Shown: positions 1 through 8,745, counted from the stretch's first letter. The stretch: 64,000 nucleotides of DNA from Acidobacteriota bacterium (GCA_028877265.1 JAPPGX010000133.1:1-64000); one strand, 5' to 3'. Notes: generated from the sequence alone by a model not told the origin. A program made the numbers and translations.

Positions 1-37
1 TGTTACCCATGTGACCGGTCCAGAGTGTTACCCATGT
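1..37. repeat. Two direct copies of a 12-base IS-end-like motif
   Basis: TGTTACCCATGT occurs at 1-12 and again at 26-37. Short direct copies of this kind resemble the termini of some IS3/IS481-type insertion sequences, so this may be the edge of an IS or its remnant lying mostly outside the window. No transposase is visible, and the assignment is inference from the motif only. Confidence 0.35.
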
Positions 38-95
38 CTCGTTCGCTCACTCCCCACGAAAAAGGGCGGACGAAGCGCGCAGCGCTACGTCCGCC

Positions 96-186
96 ACCCG
101 TGGACAGAGCGCACCGCAGCTCGGAACGCGACTGGCTCGGTGATGTGTTCCCCATCTGCATGCTGCGGGGCGCTCTGTCCACGGGT
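96..186. repeat. Long imperfect hairpin, family H copy 1
   Basis: The arm at 96-120 pairs with 162-186 with 24 of 25 positions complementary, around a 41-base loop. The right arm runs into CCACGGGTTGT, which also ends the related hairpin at 5885-5980. It lies just beyond the stop codon of the minus-strand gene at 189-368. It could act as a transcription barrier or be a palindromic repeat inserted at a gene end. Confidence 0.6.
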
Positions 187-188
187 TG

Positions 189-368
189 TCAGTTCGCGAA
201 GTACGCGCGGCCGAGGATGAGCAGCCAGTAGAGGATGAGCGACAACACCAGGGCCCGTCCGAATTCCCGGAGCTTGTCGAGGAACCTCGCCTTCCGGGCG
301 GCCGGAATCAGGGCGTAGATCGCCGTCGCGAGCACCGCCACGATAGCGACGTTGCGGATCCGGATCAT
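189..368 (-). CDS. Small membrane protein (59 aa), function unknown
   Basis: A 59-residue protein with two hydrophobic stretches, roughly residues 5-20 and 38-54, separated by a basic amphipathic segment (ARKARFLDKLREFGR). This suggests a two-pass inner-membrane miniprotein. The start is the ATG at 366-368. No strong ribosome-binding site precedes it, and a longer version running upstream would be unusually Arg/Pro-rich, which looks like shadow sequence. A hairpin sits directly after the stop. I do not recognise the family. The call rests on the clean hydrophobic pattern and the lack of any competing plus-strand gene. Confidence 0.45.
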   Translation of the reverse strand: MIRIRNVAIVAVLATAIYALIPAARKARFLDKLREFGRALVLSLILYWLLILGRAYFAN

Positions 369-613
369 CGTCCGGGAGGGTTTCGGAACAAGAACTGTGA
401 ACTCCCGCCGCCTCCCATGATAGTCCTCGGCGGGCACGCGGGACGGCGACTCCCGATCGTGCCGTCCCGGCCGCCGCGGGGGCCCCGATCGCGCGGAAGA
501 CCCGGCAGGCTCCGGGAAAATCGAGAGTCGCTCCGCCCCCCGAAGGGTATGATCCATGGAGCCGCGGCGGCTTGATTTGGGCGGTGGCGACCGCTGATTC
601 CGGGAGTACGACG

Positions 614-1483
614 ATGCCAGACGACGAAGTGCGGGCGGACGAAATCGAGGAAGACGACGATTGGGGCGAGGACCCCGACGAGGGGGGGGCGGCGGCAGCG
701 GAAACGGCCGATTCCGCTTCGGACGGGAAGAGGCGCAACACGATGGTGGCGCTCCTGGCGGCGCTGCTCGTCGCCGCCGGAGCCGGGTGGTATTTCGTAT
801 ACGGCCCGGGCAAGCCTCCCCCGCCGCCGCCACCCGTCGTGGAGGCCGAGCCCGAACCGGTCGCCCCCGAGGAGCCCGAGCCGGAGCTTCCGGCTCTCGA
901 CGCGAGCGATCCCTTCCTCCGGTCGCTGTTTGCGGCGATCACCGACAATCCCGACGCCCTGGCGTGGCTCCTGGGCGATGACCTGGCGCGGCGCATCGCC
1001 GTGGCGACGGACAACGTCGCCGACGGGATTTCTCCCCGGCGGGCGCTCGCCGCGCTGTCACCGACGGGATCCTTCCGTGCGGAAGGGGACGGAGCGGAAC
1101 TCCACGTCCACCCGGCAGCGTTCGCCCGCTACGACGCGGTCGCGGCCGCGCTGGAGGGCGCCGACAGCCCGGGGATGGCCCGGGTGATCCGGGAAGTGCT
1201 GCCGATCCTCGACGCGGCCTACGCCGAGCTGGGCCGTCCCGACCGGACGTTCGCGGGGGCGCTGCTCGCGGCGCTCGACCGGATCGCGGCGGTCCCGATG
1301 CCCGAACCGCCCGTTCTGCTCGACGAACAGATCATGCGCTACGAGTACCGCGACCCCGCGCTCGAAGACCTGGACGACGCGAGCAAGCACCTGCTCCGGT
1401 TCGGGCCCGAGAACCAGGCCAAGGTCCAGGAGGCGGCGCGTGGACTCGCGGAGCGCCTCCGCGCCGGAGGGGCTCCCTTCTAG
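614..1483 (+). CDS. DUF3014 family membrane-anchored protein
   Basis: Encodes 289 residues. An acidic N-terminus is followed by one transmembrane helix (about 44-62), a short Pro-rich linker (68-75) and an alpha-helical C-terminal domain from about residue 95. The domain contains the LDASDPFLRSL and LGDDLARRI segments typical of DUF3014. Function is unknown in this family; topology suggests a cytoplasmic acidic tail and a periplasmic domain. The ATG at 614 is chosen over an in-frame start at 572 because GGGAG lies 7-11 bases upstream. The TAG stop (1481-1483) falls inside the terminal CTAG of a MITE, so the original C-terminus may have been changed. Confidence 0.8.
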   Translation: MPDDEVRADEIEEDDDWGEDPDEGGAAAAETADSASDGKRRNTMVALLAALLVAAGAGWYFVYGPGKPPPPPPPVVEAEPEPVAPEEPEPELPALDASDPFLRSLFAAITDNPDALAWLLGDDLARRIAVATDNVADGISPRRALAALSPTGSFRAEGDGAELHVHPAAFARYDAVAAALEGADSPGMARVIREVLPILDAAYAELGRPDRTFAGALLAALDRIAAVPMPEPPVLLDEQIMRYEYRDPALEDLDDASKHLLRFGPENQAKVQEAARGLAERLRAGGAPF

Positions 1484-1666
1484 CAGCCTGTGGCAAAACC
1501 CACGCGGCGTTCGACGGGCGATGCATCCCGTCTGAACCGCGCCTCTGCGAGGCGCTCTGCGTTGCGTTTCGGTCGGAATACACCCGGTATTCCTCCCTCA
1601 CGCGCCTTGTCAGCCGGGCGCCTCGCCCGTCTCGGCGCTCACGTGGGTTTCACCACAGACTGCTAG
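1480..1666. mobile_element. CTAG-bounded MITE, copy M1 (187 bp)
   Basis: The element begins and ends with CTAG (1480-1483 and 1663-1666). Inside these lie about 21-base terminal inverted repeats with three mismatches: the left starts CAGCCTGTGGC and the right, read on the minus strand, CAGTCTGTGGT. It has no ORF. An internal block around 1514-1625 (GATGCATCCCG, then CGGAATACACCCGGTATTCC, then CGCCTTGTCAGCCGGGCGCC) recurs at 47410-47510 in a second element with different inverted ends. CTAG is the type of 4-bp target duplicated by IS5-like elements, so mobilisation by such a transposase is plausible. Confidence 0.75.
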
Positions 1667-1710
1667 CGCCCCGCTATCGTTCGCCGGCTTCCCGCTTCCG
1701 GTTCCGCTGC

Positions 1711-1980
1711 GTGCCGTCCGTCCATTTCACACCGAACCTTCGGCGGCACCTGCGCGTAGAGAGCACCGAGGTCGAGGGCCACACGGTGTCGGACGCGCTT
1801 TCCCGGGTGTTTCGCGACAACCCTGGCCTTCGCTCCTACGTCCTCGACGATCAGGGCCGCCTCCGCACCCACGTGGTGATCTACGTGGACGGCCGTGCGG
1901 TCCGGGACCGGACGGCGCTTGGCGATGCGGTCGGGGAGGGCGCGGAAATCCACGTCATGCAGGCGCTGTCCGGAGGCTGA
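1711..1980 (+). CDS. MoaD/ThiS-family ubiquitin-like protein
   Basis: An 89-residue protein ending in the Gly-Gly (88-89) required for C-terminal thiocarboxylation or adenylation in sulfur-carrier proteins. It has the beta-grasp pattern of MoaD/ThiS, with a buried HVVIYVDGRAV strand and the late GDAVGEGAEIHVMQALSGG segment. Start is GTG at 1711. The next gene, an Asp-box propeller, begins 11 bases after the stop, so the two are probably co-transcribed. No E1-like or molybdenum-cofactor gene is nearby, so the sulfur acceptor is unknown. It may be a specialised carrier and not the housekeeping MoaD. Confidence 0.8.
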   Translation: MPSVHFTPNLRRHLRVESTEVEGHTVSDALSRVFRDNPGLRSYVLDDQGRLRTHVVIYVDGRAVRDRTALGDAVGEGAEIHVMQALSGG

Positions 1981-1991
1981 CCGCTCAACCG

Positions 1992-3068
1992 ATGCTCCTC
2001 CACCTGGGAACCCGCAAGGGGTACCTCGCGCTTCGGCGCCGCGGAAGGGGAGACTGGCGATGCGAACGCACCGCATTCATCGGAGATCCGGTCTCCCAGT
2101 TGCTGCCCGACCCGCGTGACGGGCGGCTCTACGCGGCGCTCAACCTGGGGCACTTCGGCGTCAAGCTCCGGGTCTCGGAAGACGGCGGCGCCTCGTTCAC
2201 CGAACTGCCGGCGCCGGCGTATGCGAAGCGGGAGGCCTCGGTGGAGGAGGCGCCCTCGGTCGATCTCCTCTGGTGCCTCGAGCCCGCCGGTCCCGATCCC
2301 GGATCGCTCTGGTGCGGAACCATCCCCGGCGGACTCTTCCGTTCGGATGACGGAGGCCGTTCCTGGGCCCTGAACGACGCGCTGTGGAACCAGCCGAGCC
2401 GCGAGCGGTGGTTCGGCGGCGGCTATCCGCATCCCGGAATCCACTCGGTGCTGGTGGCGCCGGACGGCAATCGCGTCGTCGCCGGGATTTCCTGCGGCGG
2501 CGTCTGGATCAGCGAGGACGCCGGCGAATCCTGGCGAGTCCGGACCGAGGGCATGTTCGCGGAGTACATGCCGCCCGAGATGCGAGAGGACCCCGCCATC
2601 CAGGATCCGCACCGGCTCGCGTGGTGCGAGGGGGACCGCCGCCGGATCTGGTGCCAGCACCACAACGGTTTCTTCCGCTCCGACGACGGAGGCGAGACCT
2701 GGACCAGCCTCGACGTGCCGCCCTCGTCCTTCGGGTTTGCGGTCGCCGCCCACCCGGGCGATCCGCAGGTCGCCTGGAGCGTTCCCCTGGTCAAGGACGA
2801 ATGCCGCGTTCCGGTAGATCGCCGGATGGTGGTGGCGCGCACGCGGGACGGCGGAGCGAGCTGGGAGCCGGTGGGCCGCGGCCTGCCCGAGGGCGATTCC
2901 TTTGCGGTGGTGTACCGCCACGGTCTCGACGTCCATCCTGGCGAGTCGGTCCTGGCCATGGCCACGACCACGGGAGCGCTCTGGATCTCCGAGGATCTCG
3001 GCGATTCCTGGGATCTCGTAACCGCGGAACTCGCCCCCGTCTACTGCGCCCGGTTCGACCGGTCCTGA
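1992..3068 (+). CDS. Asp-box (BNR/sialidase-like) beta-propeller protein
   Basis: 358 residues with at least six Asp-box repeats spaced about 50 residues apart: SEDGGASF (62-69), SDDGGRSW, SEDAGESW, SDDGGETW, TRDGGASW and SEDLGDSW. This gives a sialidase/VPS10-like beta-propeller. There is no signal peptide, so it is probably cytoplasmic. The catalytic Arg triad of true sialidases is not evident, so exo-alpha-sialidase activity is not claimed. Start is ATG at 1992. The tight link to the MoaD/ThiS gene upstream suggests a shared function. Confidence 0.8.
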   Translation: MLLHLGTRKGYLALRRRGRGDWRCERTAFIGDPVSQLLPDPRDGRLYAALNLGHFGVKLRVSEDGGASFTELPAPAYAKREASVEEAPSVDLLWCLEPAGPDPGSLWCGTIPGGLFRSDDGGRSWALNDALWNQPSRERWFGGGYPHPGIHSVLVAPDGNRVVAGISCGGVWISEDAGESWRVRTEGMFAEYMPPEMREDPAIQDPHRLAWCEGDRRRIWCQHHNGFFRSDDGGETWTSLDVPPSSFGFAVAAHPGDPQVAWSVPLVKDECRVPVDRRMVVARTRDGGASWEPVGRGLPEGDSFAVVYRHGLDVHPGESVLAMATTTGALWISEDLGDSWDLVTAELAPVYCARFDRS

Positions 3069-3170
3069 CCCGCGCAGCCGCTCCCGCCCCGGGAGTGGCG
3101 GGAGGCAATCCCGAGCGAATACACTCCGCAAATTCTGTCCACCGGCGGGTTCGGTGGGCGGGGTAATCCC

Positions 3171-4712
3171 TTGAACGATTCACTGCAACTTCCCTTCCAC
3201 GATCTCGTCCGGCGGTTGGATCTCCGGCTGCGGGTCCTGGGACTGGTGCGGGAGTTCGCCTTCGTGGCGGGGGCGGTCGCCTTGGCGCTGTTCCTCCCGC
3301 GGCTCGTGGGAGACGGCATCCCCTGGCTCCCGGTGCTGGTGGCGGCCGTGGGGGTCGCGGCCCTTCTCTACCGCGGTCTGTCCGGTTTCCGGGCCGGCGC
3401 CGGGCTCGGGCGAGCGGCCGCCGCCGGGGACCGCGCAGGCGGCCTGCACGACGAACTCACGTCGGCGCAGTGGTTCTCCGCCGCGTCGTCGCCGACCGGG
3501 TGGGAAGTGCACCAGATCGAGCGCGCCCGGCGGCGCGCCGACGAGCTCGACGCCGCGGAGCTCCTCCCCTTCCACGTTCCCCGGGCGAGCATCGCGGCGA
3601 CCGCTGCGTTGGCCGCTCTCGCCGTGATCCTCCCCTTCACCCACGGGCCGCTGGTTTCGGAGGCCCTCCGGGCTCGCATCGCCGCCGGACTCGGCAGTCT
3701 CGGCGGCGATCCCGCGGGAGAGGATCCCGCGGCGGGGCCGGACGCGTTCGAGGACGCCGCGGACGCGCGGGTGGAAGCCCGGTCGCCCGAGGAGATCCTG
3801 GCCGAGCTGCGCGCCGGTGAGCTGCGGCTTCCCGACGAGTCCGCGGACGACCTGGATGCGCTCCAGGCGGCGCTGACCGCGGCGATGGAGGAACGGGCGC
3901 TGCAGGAGACGAGTGAGGAGGTTTCCGCCGCGCTCGCGGGACTTGCGGAGGCCATGGACGCGGACTCGCTCACCGCCGCCGAATGGCTGGAGAGCCTCAC
4001 CGAGGCCATGCGCTCCGCGAACACGCCGGAAGAACTCCAGGCGCTTCTCGAATCGCTCGAGCAGGGAGCGGACGGGGATGCGTTGAGCGCGGCCGCCGCC
4101 GAGATGATGGAGCTGATGGAGGGCGGGTTGAGCGCCGACGAGGCCCTGCAGCAGCTCGCCGAGAACATGCAGGCGATGGACGGCCAGGCGATGAATGGCC
4201 AGGGCCAGGGGGAGGCGCAGCAGATGCCCTTCCCCGGCGATGGGGAAGGGGGACAGCCCCAGGCTGGGGAAGGCGGTGAACCCGCCGCGGGAATGCCCCA
4301 GGGAGCGGCCGGCCTTTCGGGGCAGGTGCAGATGATGGCCGCGGAGGGCCAGATGGGAGCGCCGATCCCGATGGACGCCGGCCCGGCGGGGAACATGACC
4401 GGCCCCGGCGGAGGCGGCGAGTCCGAGGTGTTCGGCGCCGCCACCAGCCTCGAGGTCCAGCTCGAGATGGAGGCGATCCCGGCTCCCCTCGACGAGGAGC
4501 CGATCCCGGAGCAGATGATCGAGCGGCAGAGCCGCCGCGAGGAGGCGACCGTCGCCTACGACTCGGTCAGCTCCCTTGCCGAGTACGCCGACGAGAATAT
4601 TTCCCGGACCCGACCGATCCCCACCGGGCTCCGGCCTCTGGTCCGCGCCTATTTCCTCATGATCCGCGAGACGGCCAAGGCGGACCCCGCCGAAGGAGCA
4701 CAAGAAGAATGA
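3171..4712 (+). CDS. DUF4175-like membrane protein of a MoxR/DUF58/VWA cluster
   Basis: 513 residues. Two N-terminal transmembrane helices (about 26-46 and 50-66), a cytoplasmic segment containing the HDELTSAQWF motif, and a third helix (about 138-155) resemble the N-terminal half of DUF4175 proteins. The rest is acidic, helical and then Gly/Met/Gln-rich (about 330-420). Start is a TTG at 3171 with no clear ribosome-binding site, so the true start is uncertain. Its stop overlaps the MoxR start as ATGA, indicating coupled translation. The protein probably belongs to a membrane complex built with the MoxR chaperone and VWA proteins. Confidence 0.65.
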   Translation: MNDSLQLPFHDLVRRLDLRLRVLGLVREFAFVAGAVALALFLPRLVGDGIPWLPVLVAAVGVAALLYRGLSGFRAGAGLGRAAAAGDRAGGLHDELTSAQWFSAASSPTGWEVHQIERARRRADELDAAELLPFHVPRASIAATAALAALAVILPFTHGPLVSEALRARIAAGLGSLGGDPAGEDPAAGPDAFEDAADARVEARSPEEILAELRAGELRLPDESADDLDALQAALTAAMEERALQETSEEVSAALAGLAEAMDADSLTAAEWLESLTEAMRSANTPEELQALLESLEQGADGDALSAAAAEMMELMEGGLSADEALQQLAENMQAMDGQAMNGQGQGEAQQMPFPGDGEGGQPQAGEGGEPAAGMPQGAAGLSGQVQMMAAEGQMGAPIPMDAGPAGNMTGPGGGGESEVFGAATSLEVQLEMEAIPAPLDEEPIPEQMIERQSRREEATVAYDSVSSLAEYADENISRTRPIPTGLRPLVRAYFLMIRETAKADPAEGAQEE

Positions 4713-5731
4713 CCCCGGAAACCGCACTGGCGGACCCGGCCTTCGACATCGAGAGCCGGGTCGAGGCGTTTCGCGATCGCCACGATCGCATCCAGGCCGA
4801 GGTCGGACGCGTCATCGTCGGCAACCAGGAAGTCATCAGCGGGATCATCACCTGCCTGCTCACGCGCGGACACGTGCTGCTCGAGGGCATCCCGGGTCTC
4901 GGCAAGACCAAGATCGTCCAGACCCTTTCCGAGGCCATGCACCTCAAGTTCAACCGGGTGCAGTTCACGCCGGACCTCATGCCGGGCGACATCCTGGGGA
5001 CCAACGTGGTGCGGGAGACGGACACCGGCGCCAAGATCCTGGACTTCCAGCCGGGGCCCATCTTCTGCAACCTGATGCTCGCGGACGAGGTCAACCGGGC
5101 GACCCCGAAGTCGCAGTCGGCCCTCCTCGAGGCGATGCAGGAGAAGAGCGTCTCGGTCGGCAACAAGACCCACAAGCTCGAAGAGCCCTTCTTCGTGATG
5201 GCCACCCAGAACCCCATCGAGCTCGAGGGCACCTACCCGCTGCCCGAGGCCCAGATGGACCGTTTCCTGATGAAGCTCCGGATCGGCTACCCGAGCGAGG
5301 ACGAGCTGCGGGAAATCGTGGAGCGGACGACCACGGTGGAAGAGTTGCAAGCCCGGCCGATGGTTACCCGGGACGAGGTCCTCGAGATGCGGGACACCGT
5401 GCTGTCGGTGCCCATCGCCCGCCCCATCGAGGACTACGCCATCCGGCTGACCATGGGGACCCACCCCGGGTCGAAGTACGCGCACGCGCTCACGAACCGC
5501 TACGTCAAGTTCGGAGCCAGTCCGCGGGGGACCCAGGCGCTCGTCCTGTCCGGGAAGTTCCTGGCGCTCCTTCGAGGCCGGGTGCACGTCGCCGCGGAGG
5601 ACGTCCGGGACAGCGTCTTTCCGACGCTCCGCCACCGGCTGCTGCTCAACTTCGAGGGAGAGGCCGACAAGGTGGACACCGACGACATCCTCCGCGAGAT
5701 CATCGCCACGATCGATCCGCCCGACGCCTGA
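4709..5731 (+). CDS. MoxR-family AAA+ ATPase
   Basis: 340 residues. The Walker A motif GIPGLGKTK is at about 60-68, Walker B LMLADEVNRA at about 123-132, sensor 1 is in MATQNPIELEGTYPLPEAQ, and a C-terminal lid domain follows. MoxR ATPases act as chaperones that load metal ions or remodel VWA-domain proteins. The DUF58 and BatA-like genes just downstream are the expected partners. The start overlaps the preceding stop (ATGA). A repeat element of about 210 bp separates it from the DUF58 gene, an unusual interruption in this type of operon. Confidence 0.93.
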   Translation: MTPETALADPAFDIESRVEAFRDRHDRIQAEVGRVIVGNQEVISGIITCLLTRGHVLLEGIPGLGKTKIVQTLSEAMHLKFNRVQFTPDLMPGDILGTNVVRETDTGAKILDFQPGPIFCNLMLADEVNRATPKSQSALLEAMQEKSVSVGNKTHKLEEPFFVMATQNPIELEGTYPLPEAQMDRFLMKLRIGYPSEDELREIVERTTTVEELQARPMVTRDEVLEMRDTVLSVPIARPIEDYAIRLTMGTHPGSKYAHALTNRYVKFGASPRGTQALVLSGKFLALLRGRVHVAAEDVRDSVFPTLRHRLLLNFEGEADKVDTDDILREIIATIDPPDA

Positions 5732-5770
5732 CGGTCCAAGGACACTAGCGTTCCGCGGGAGCGGAGTTGA

Positions 5771-5980
5771 CAGGCTGTGGTGAAACTTCCCAAGTTCTGG
5801 CTCGCGGCGCGGAGCGCCGCGGGGGAGGGGTTTCCCGTCCCCACGAAAGACGATGGTGGCGATCGCATGGCGATCGGCGCCATCAACCCTTGGGGAAAGC
5901 GCCCCGCACATGACGCCCTCGTTCGTTTTCGGGAGCGTTCCGGACCTCCGTCTGTGCGGGGTGCTTTCACCACGGGTTGT
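5771..5980. repeat. MITE-like element ending in family H hairpin, copy 2
   Basis: The left end has CTGTGGTGAAAC and the right end GCTTTCACCACGGGTTGT, which are partly inverted. Inside, 5885-5910 pairs with 5953-5978 (23 of 26 positions). The right arm matches the hairpin at 162-186 in its GCGGGG core and CCACGGGTTGT end. The left terminus is nearly identical to the inverted end of the MITE at 1480-1666. It lies between moxR and the DUF58 gene, and its end is 9 bases before the DUF58 start, so it could affect expression of the downstream operon half. Confidence 0.6.
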
Positions 5981-5988
5981 TATCCGGC

Positions 5989-6876
5989 ATGAGCAATTCG
6001 GACACGCTCTTCGACAACGACTTCATGGAGCGGCTCGAGTACCTGAAGCTCATGGCCACCCGGATGCTCCCGAGCCGGCACCGCGGCGAACACCGCGCCC
6101 GGAAGCGCGGGTCCGGCATCGAGCTCGCCGACTACCGGCCCTACGTGGACGGGGACGACACGCGCGACGTGGACTGGAAGGCGTTCCTCCGGCTCGACAA
6201 GCTGGTGCTGCGGATCTTCGACGAGGAGGCGGACCTCCCGGTCTACCTGTTCGTGGACCGCAGCGCCTCCATGGCGTTCGGAAACCCTCCCAAGTTCGAC
6301 TTCGCCCGCAAGATGGCCGGGGCGCTGTCCTACATCGGCCTGATGAATCACGATCTCATTTCGATCGTCTGGTACGGCCGGAAGATCGACGGGTGGATGG
6401 CGCCGAAACGGGGACGGAACCAGATCTTCCGGGCCTTCCGGTTCCTCGACGCGGGAGACACCGGCGGCGCCACCTCGCTCGCGGCATGTTTCCGGACCTT
6501 CTTCGGCTCGCGCCGCAAGCGCGGCCTGGCGGTGGTGCTCTCGGACCTCATGGACGAGGAAGACCTGCTGGGCGCGTTCGACGCCTGCCGCTACCAGAAG
6601 CACGACATGTTCGTGGTGCAGGTGCTCACCCCGGAGGAGCTCGACCCGGCGCTTCCCGACGAGGCGTTGCTCACCGACAGCGAGGACGGTTCCGAGCGCC
6701 GGGTCCGGGTCACTCCGAGACTGCTGGACCGCTATCAGAAAGCGCTCGCCGAGCATCAGGAGAAGGTCGAGGAGTACTGCTCCCGCTACGGGTTCGGATT
6801 CTGTGTCGCGAACAGCGGTGAGCCCTTCGAGGACGCCGTCATGGCGATCTTCAAGACGGACCGGTTCATCCGGTAG
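5989..6876 (+). CDS. DUF58 domain protein (VWA-like)
   Basis: 295 residues from the ATG at 5989; an in-frame TTG at 5977 is inside the repeat and less likely. The DUF58 signature IELADYRPYVDGDDTRDVDW is followed by FLRLDKLVLRIFDEEADLPV and a degenerate MIDAS-like VDRSASM, as in the VWA fold. DUF58 proteins work with MoxR ATPases, probably as substrates or adaptors. The preceding gene is moxR and the next starts 12 bases after the stop. No membrane segment is present, so it is cytoplasmic. Confidence 0.9.
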   Translation: MSNSDTLFDNDFMERLEYLKLMATRMLPSRHRGEHRARKRGSGIELADYRPYVDGDDTRDVDWKAFLRLDKLVLRIFDEEADLPVYLFVDRSASMAFGNPPKFDFARKMAGALSYIGLMNHDLISIVWYGRKIDGWMAPKRGRNQIFRAFRFLDAGDTGGATSLAACFRTFFGSRRKRGLAVVLSDLMDEEDLLGAFDACRYQKHDMFVVQVLTPEELDPALPDEALLTDSEDGSERRVRVTPRLLDRYQKALAEHQEKVEEYCSRYGFGFCVANSGEPFEDAVMAIFKTDRFIR

Positions 6877-6888
6877 CCGGGAACCGCA

Positions 6889-8745
6889 ATGGGCTTTGGC
6901 GCCGCCCCGCTGCTGATCGCGCTCGGCGTGCTGCTGACCGCGGGCATCATCGTGGTGCTCTATTGGGTGCGGCCGGAGCCTCAGCCGGTGGTGGTTCCCT
7001 CGAACCTCATCTGGCGCCGGGTCCTGGACGAACGCCGGCGGCGCGAGGACTTCTGGCGCTGGCTCACTTCGCTGGTGATCGCGCTCCTGGCCGGACTCGC
7101 CGTGATCCTGGCCGTGGCGCAGCCGATTCCCGAGGGCGCCGCCCGGGGCGGCCGGATCGTCGTGGTGATGGACACCGCGCCGAGCATGGCGGCCGCGCTC
7201 CCCGGAGGGGGGACGCGCTGGGATCAGGCGGCGGAGCAGGTGCGGCGCATCCTGACCGCCAGCAGCGAGACCAGCGAGTTCCTGCTGCTCGACACCGCCG
7301 GAGATCGCGGCGGGCGTTCCTTCATCGGCCGGCGGGGGGCGCTCGAGGCGCTCGAAGACCTCGGCCCGGTGCACGGCCGGGAGCACCGCTTTCCCGATGT
7401 GGCGGACCTGCTCGGGCCGGGATCCGATGCCGCCCCGGCGGCCGAGGTGATCTTCGTCGGGGACGGGGTGTACGTTCCGGAAGCGCCCGAGGGCGTGGAG
7501 CGCCTCTCGGTCTTCGAGTCGGTGTCGAACGCCGGGATCACGGCGTTCGACGTCCGCCCGCTGCCGTCCGATCCGGGCCGCTTCGAGGCGTTCATCGAGG
7601 TCGTCCGGCATCCCGTCGGCGAGGACGACGCCGGCGTCGTGGTCCTCCAGATCGACGGCGCGGGTGGCGCCTCCGCGCGCCGGACGCTCCGGCCCGAGCC
7701 CGGAACGCCGCTGGGCGAGACGGTGCCGCTGACCGGTTTCGTCGCCGGACCGGTGCGTGCGGTGATCGCGATCTCCGGCGAGGACGGCTTGCCGGCCGAC
7801 GACGTGGCGCACGCCTATATCCCGGCCCGGAACCGGCTCCGGGTGCTCCTCGTCGGGGGACCGAATCCCTTCTGGGAGGCGGCCCTGCGCCTCGATCCCC
7901 GCGTCAGCCTGTCGGTGGCGGGCCCGGGTCCGGACGCGCTTGCCGATCTCGATGCCGGCTCCGTGGACCTCGTGGTCGTCGAGGGCGCGCCTCCGGAGGC
8001 GATGCCGCCGGTGCCCGTGCTGTTCGCCGGGTCCGGCAGCGCCGGGTGGCTCCCGTCGCGTCTCGGAGGCGAGGCGGCCGGTCCGGGGGATGAAGAGGGG
8101 ACGGCGGTCATGCTCCCCGTGGTGCGGGGGCAGATGGAACACCCGCTCCTCCGCGATCTCAACCTCGAGGACGCGCTGGCGAGGGACGTGGAGGCCTTCG
8201 ATGCGGCGTCGCTCGGGGACCGGAGCCCGTGGACGCTGTTGCTGGGCGACTCGCGTCTCGGGCTGCTCGCGGCGCGGGAAAGCCCCCTGCGCAGCCTGGC
8301 GTTCGCTTTCCCGATCGCCCGGTCCAATCTGCCGCTCCAGGCGGATTTCCCCCTGCTGCTCTCCCGGGCCCTGAGCTGGCTGACGGACGTGCAGGTCCGG
8401 CGCGTCGGACTGGGACAGGCCCGGGTGGCGATGGCCGCCGGCGCCATCTTCGATGCCGACGGCCGGGAAGTGCCGTCGCGCCGCCTGGGCTCCGAGATCT
8501 CCTTCGACGCCAGCGAGCCTTCCCTCTACTACGCCGCCGGCGGCGGGCGTGAGGTCGTGGTGGCGGCGAGCCTGCTCAATCGACGCGCCTCGAACCTGAA
8601 CCAGTCTGCCTGGGCCGGGGAACCACCGGCCTCCCTGGCGCCCGCGGGAACCGTCGCGAGCGCCCTCTGGCCGCTCCTGGCGTTGTTCGCGCTCCTGCTG
8701 ATCGTCGCCGAGTGGGTCGCCTTCCACCGCCACGCCACCGTCTGA
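6889..8745 (+). CDS. BatA-like VWA-domain membrane protein
   Basis: 618 residues. Two N-terminal transmembrane helices (about 5-24 and 58-77) flank a basic linker (WRRVLDERRRRED), the arrangement of BatA-type Aerotolerance proteins. Next comes a VWA domain beginning VVVMDTAPSM, in which the DxSxS metal site is degenerate (D-T-A-P-S). A long periplasmic region follows, then a C-terminal helix (about 590-610). It is the expected client of the MoxR/DUF58 pair. The glutamyl-tRNA synthetase gene starts 4 bases after the stop, so both are likely on one transcript. Confidence 0.82.
   Translation: MGFGAAPLLIALGVLLTAGIIVVLYWVRPEPQPVVVPSNLIWRRVLDERRRREDFWRWLTSLVIALLAGLAVILAVAQPIPEGAARGGRIVVVMDTAPSMAAALPGGGTRWDQAAEQVRRILTASSETSEFLLLDTAGDRGGRSFIGRRGALEALEDLGPVHGREHRFPDVADLLGPGSDAAPAAEVIFVGDGVYVPEAPEGVERLSVFESVSNAGITAFDVRPLPSDPGRFEAFIEVVRHPVGEDDAGVVVLQIDGAGGASARRTLRPEPGTPLGETVPLTGFVAGPVRAVIAISGEDGLPADDVAHAYIPARNRLRVLLVGGPNPFWEAALRLDPRVSLSVAGPGPDALADLDAGSVDLVVVEGAPPEAMPPVPVLFAGSGSAGWLPSRLGGEAAGPGDEEGTAVMLPVVRGQMEHPLLRDLNLEDALARDVEAFDAASLGDRSPWTLLLGDSRLGLLAARESPLRSLAFAFPIARSNLPLQADFPLLLSRALSWLTDVQVRRVGLGQARVAMAAGAIFDADGREVPSRRLGSEISFDASEPSLYYAAGGGREVVVAASLLNRRASNLNQSAWAGEPPASLAPAGTVASALWPLLALFALLLIVAEWVAFHRHATV

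Noticed and set aside
1992-3068. Exo-alpha-sialidase annotation
   Set aside because: Asp-boxes are present, but there is no evident catalytic Arg triad or export signal, so only the propeller fold is claimed.
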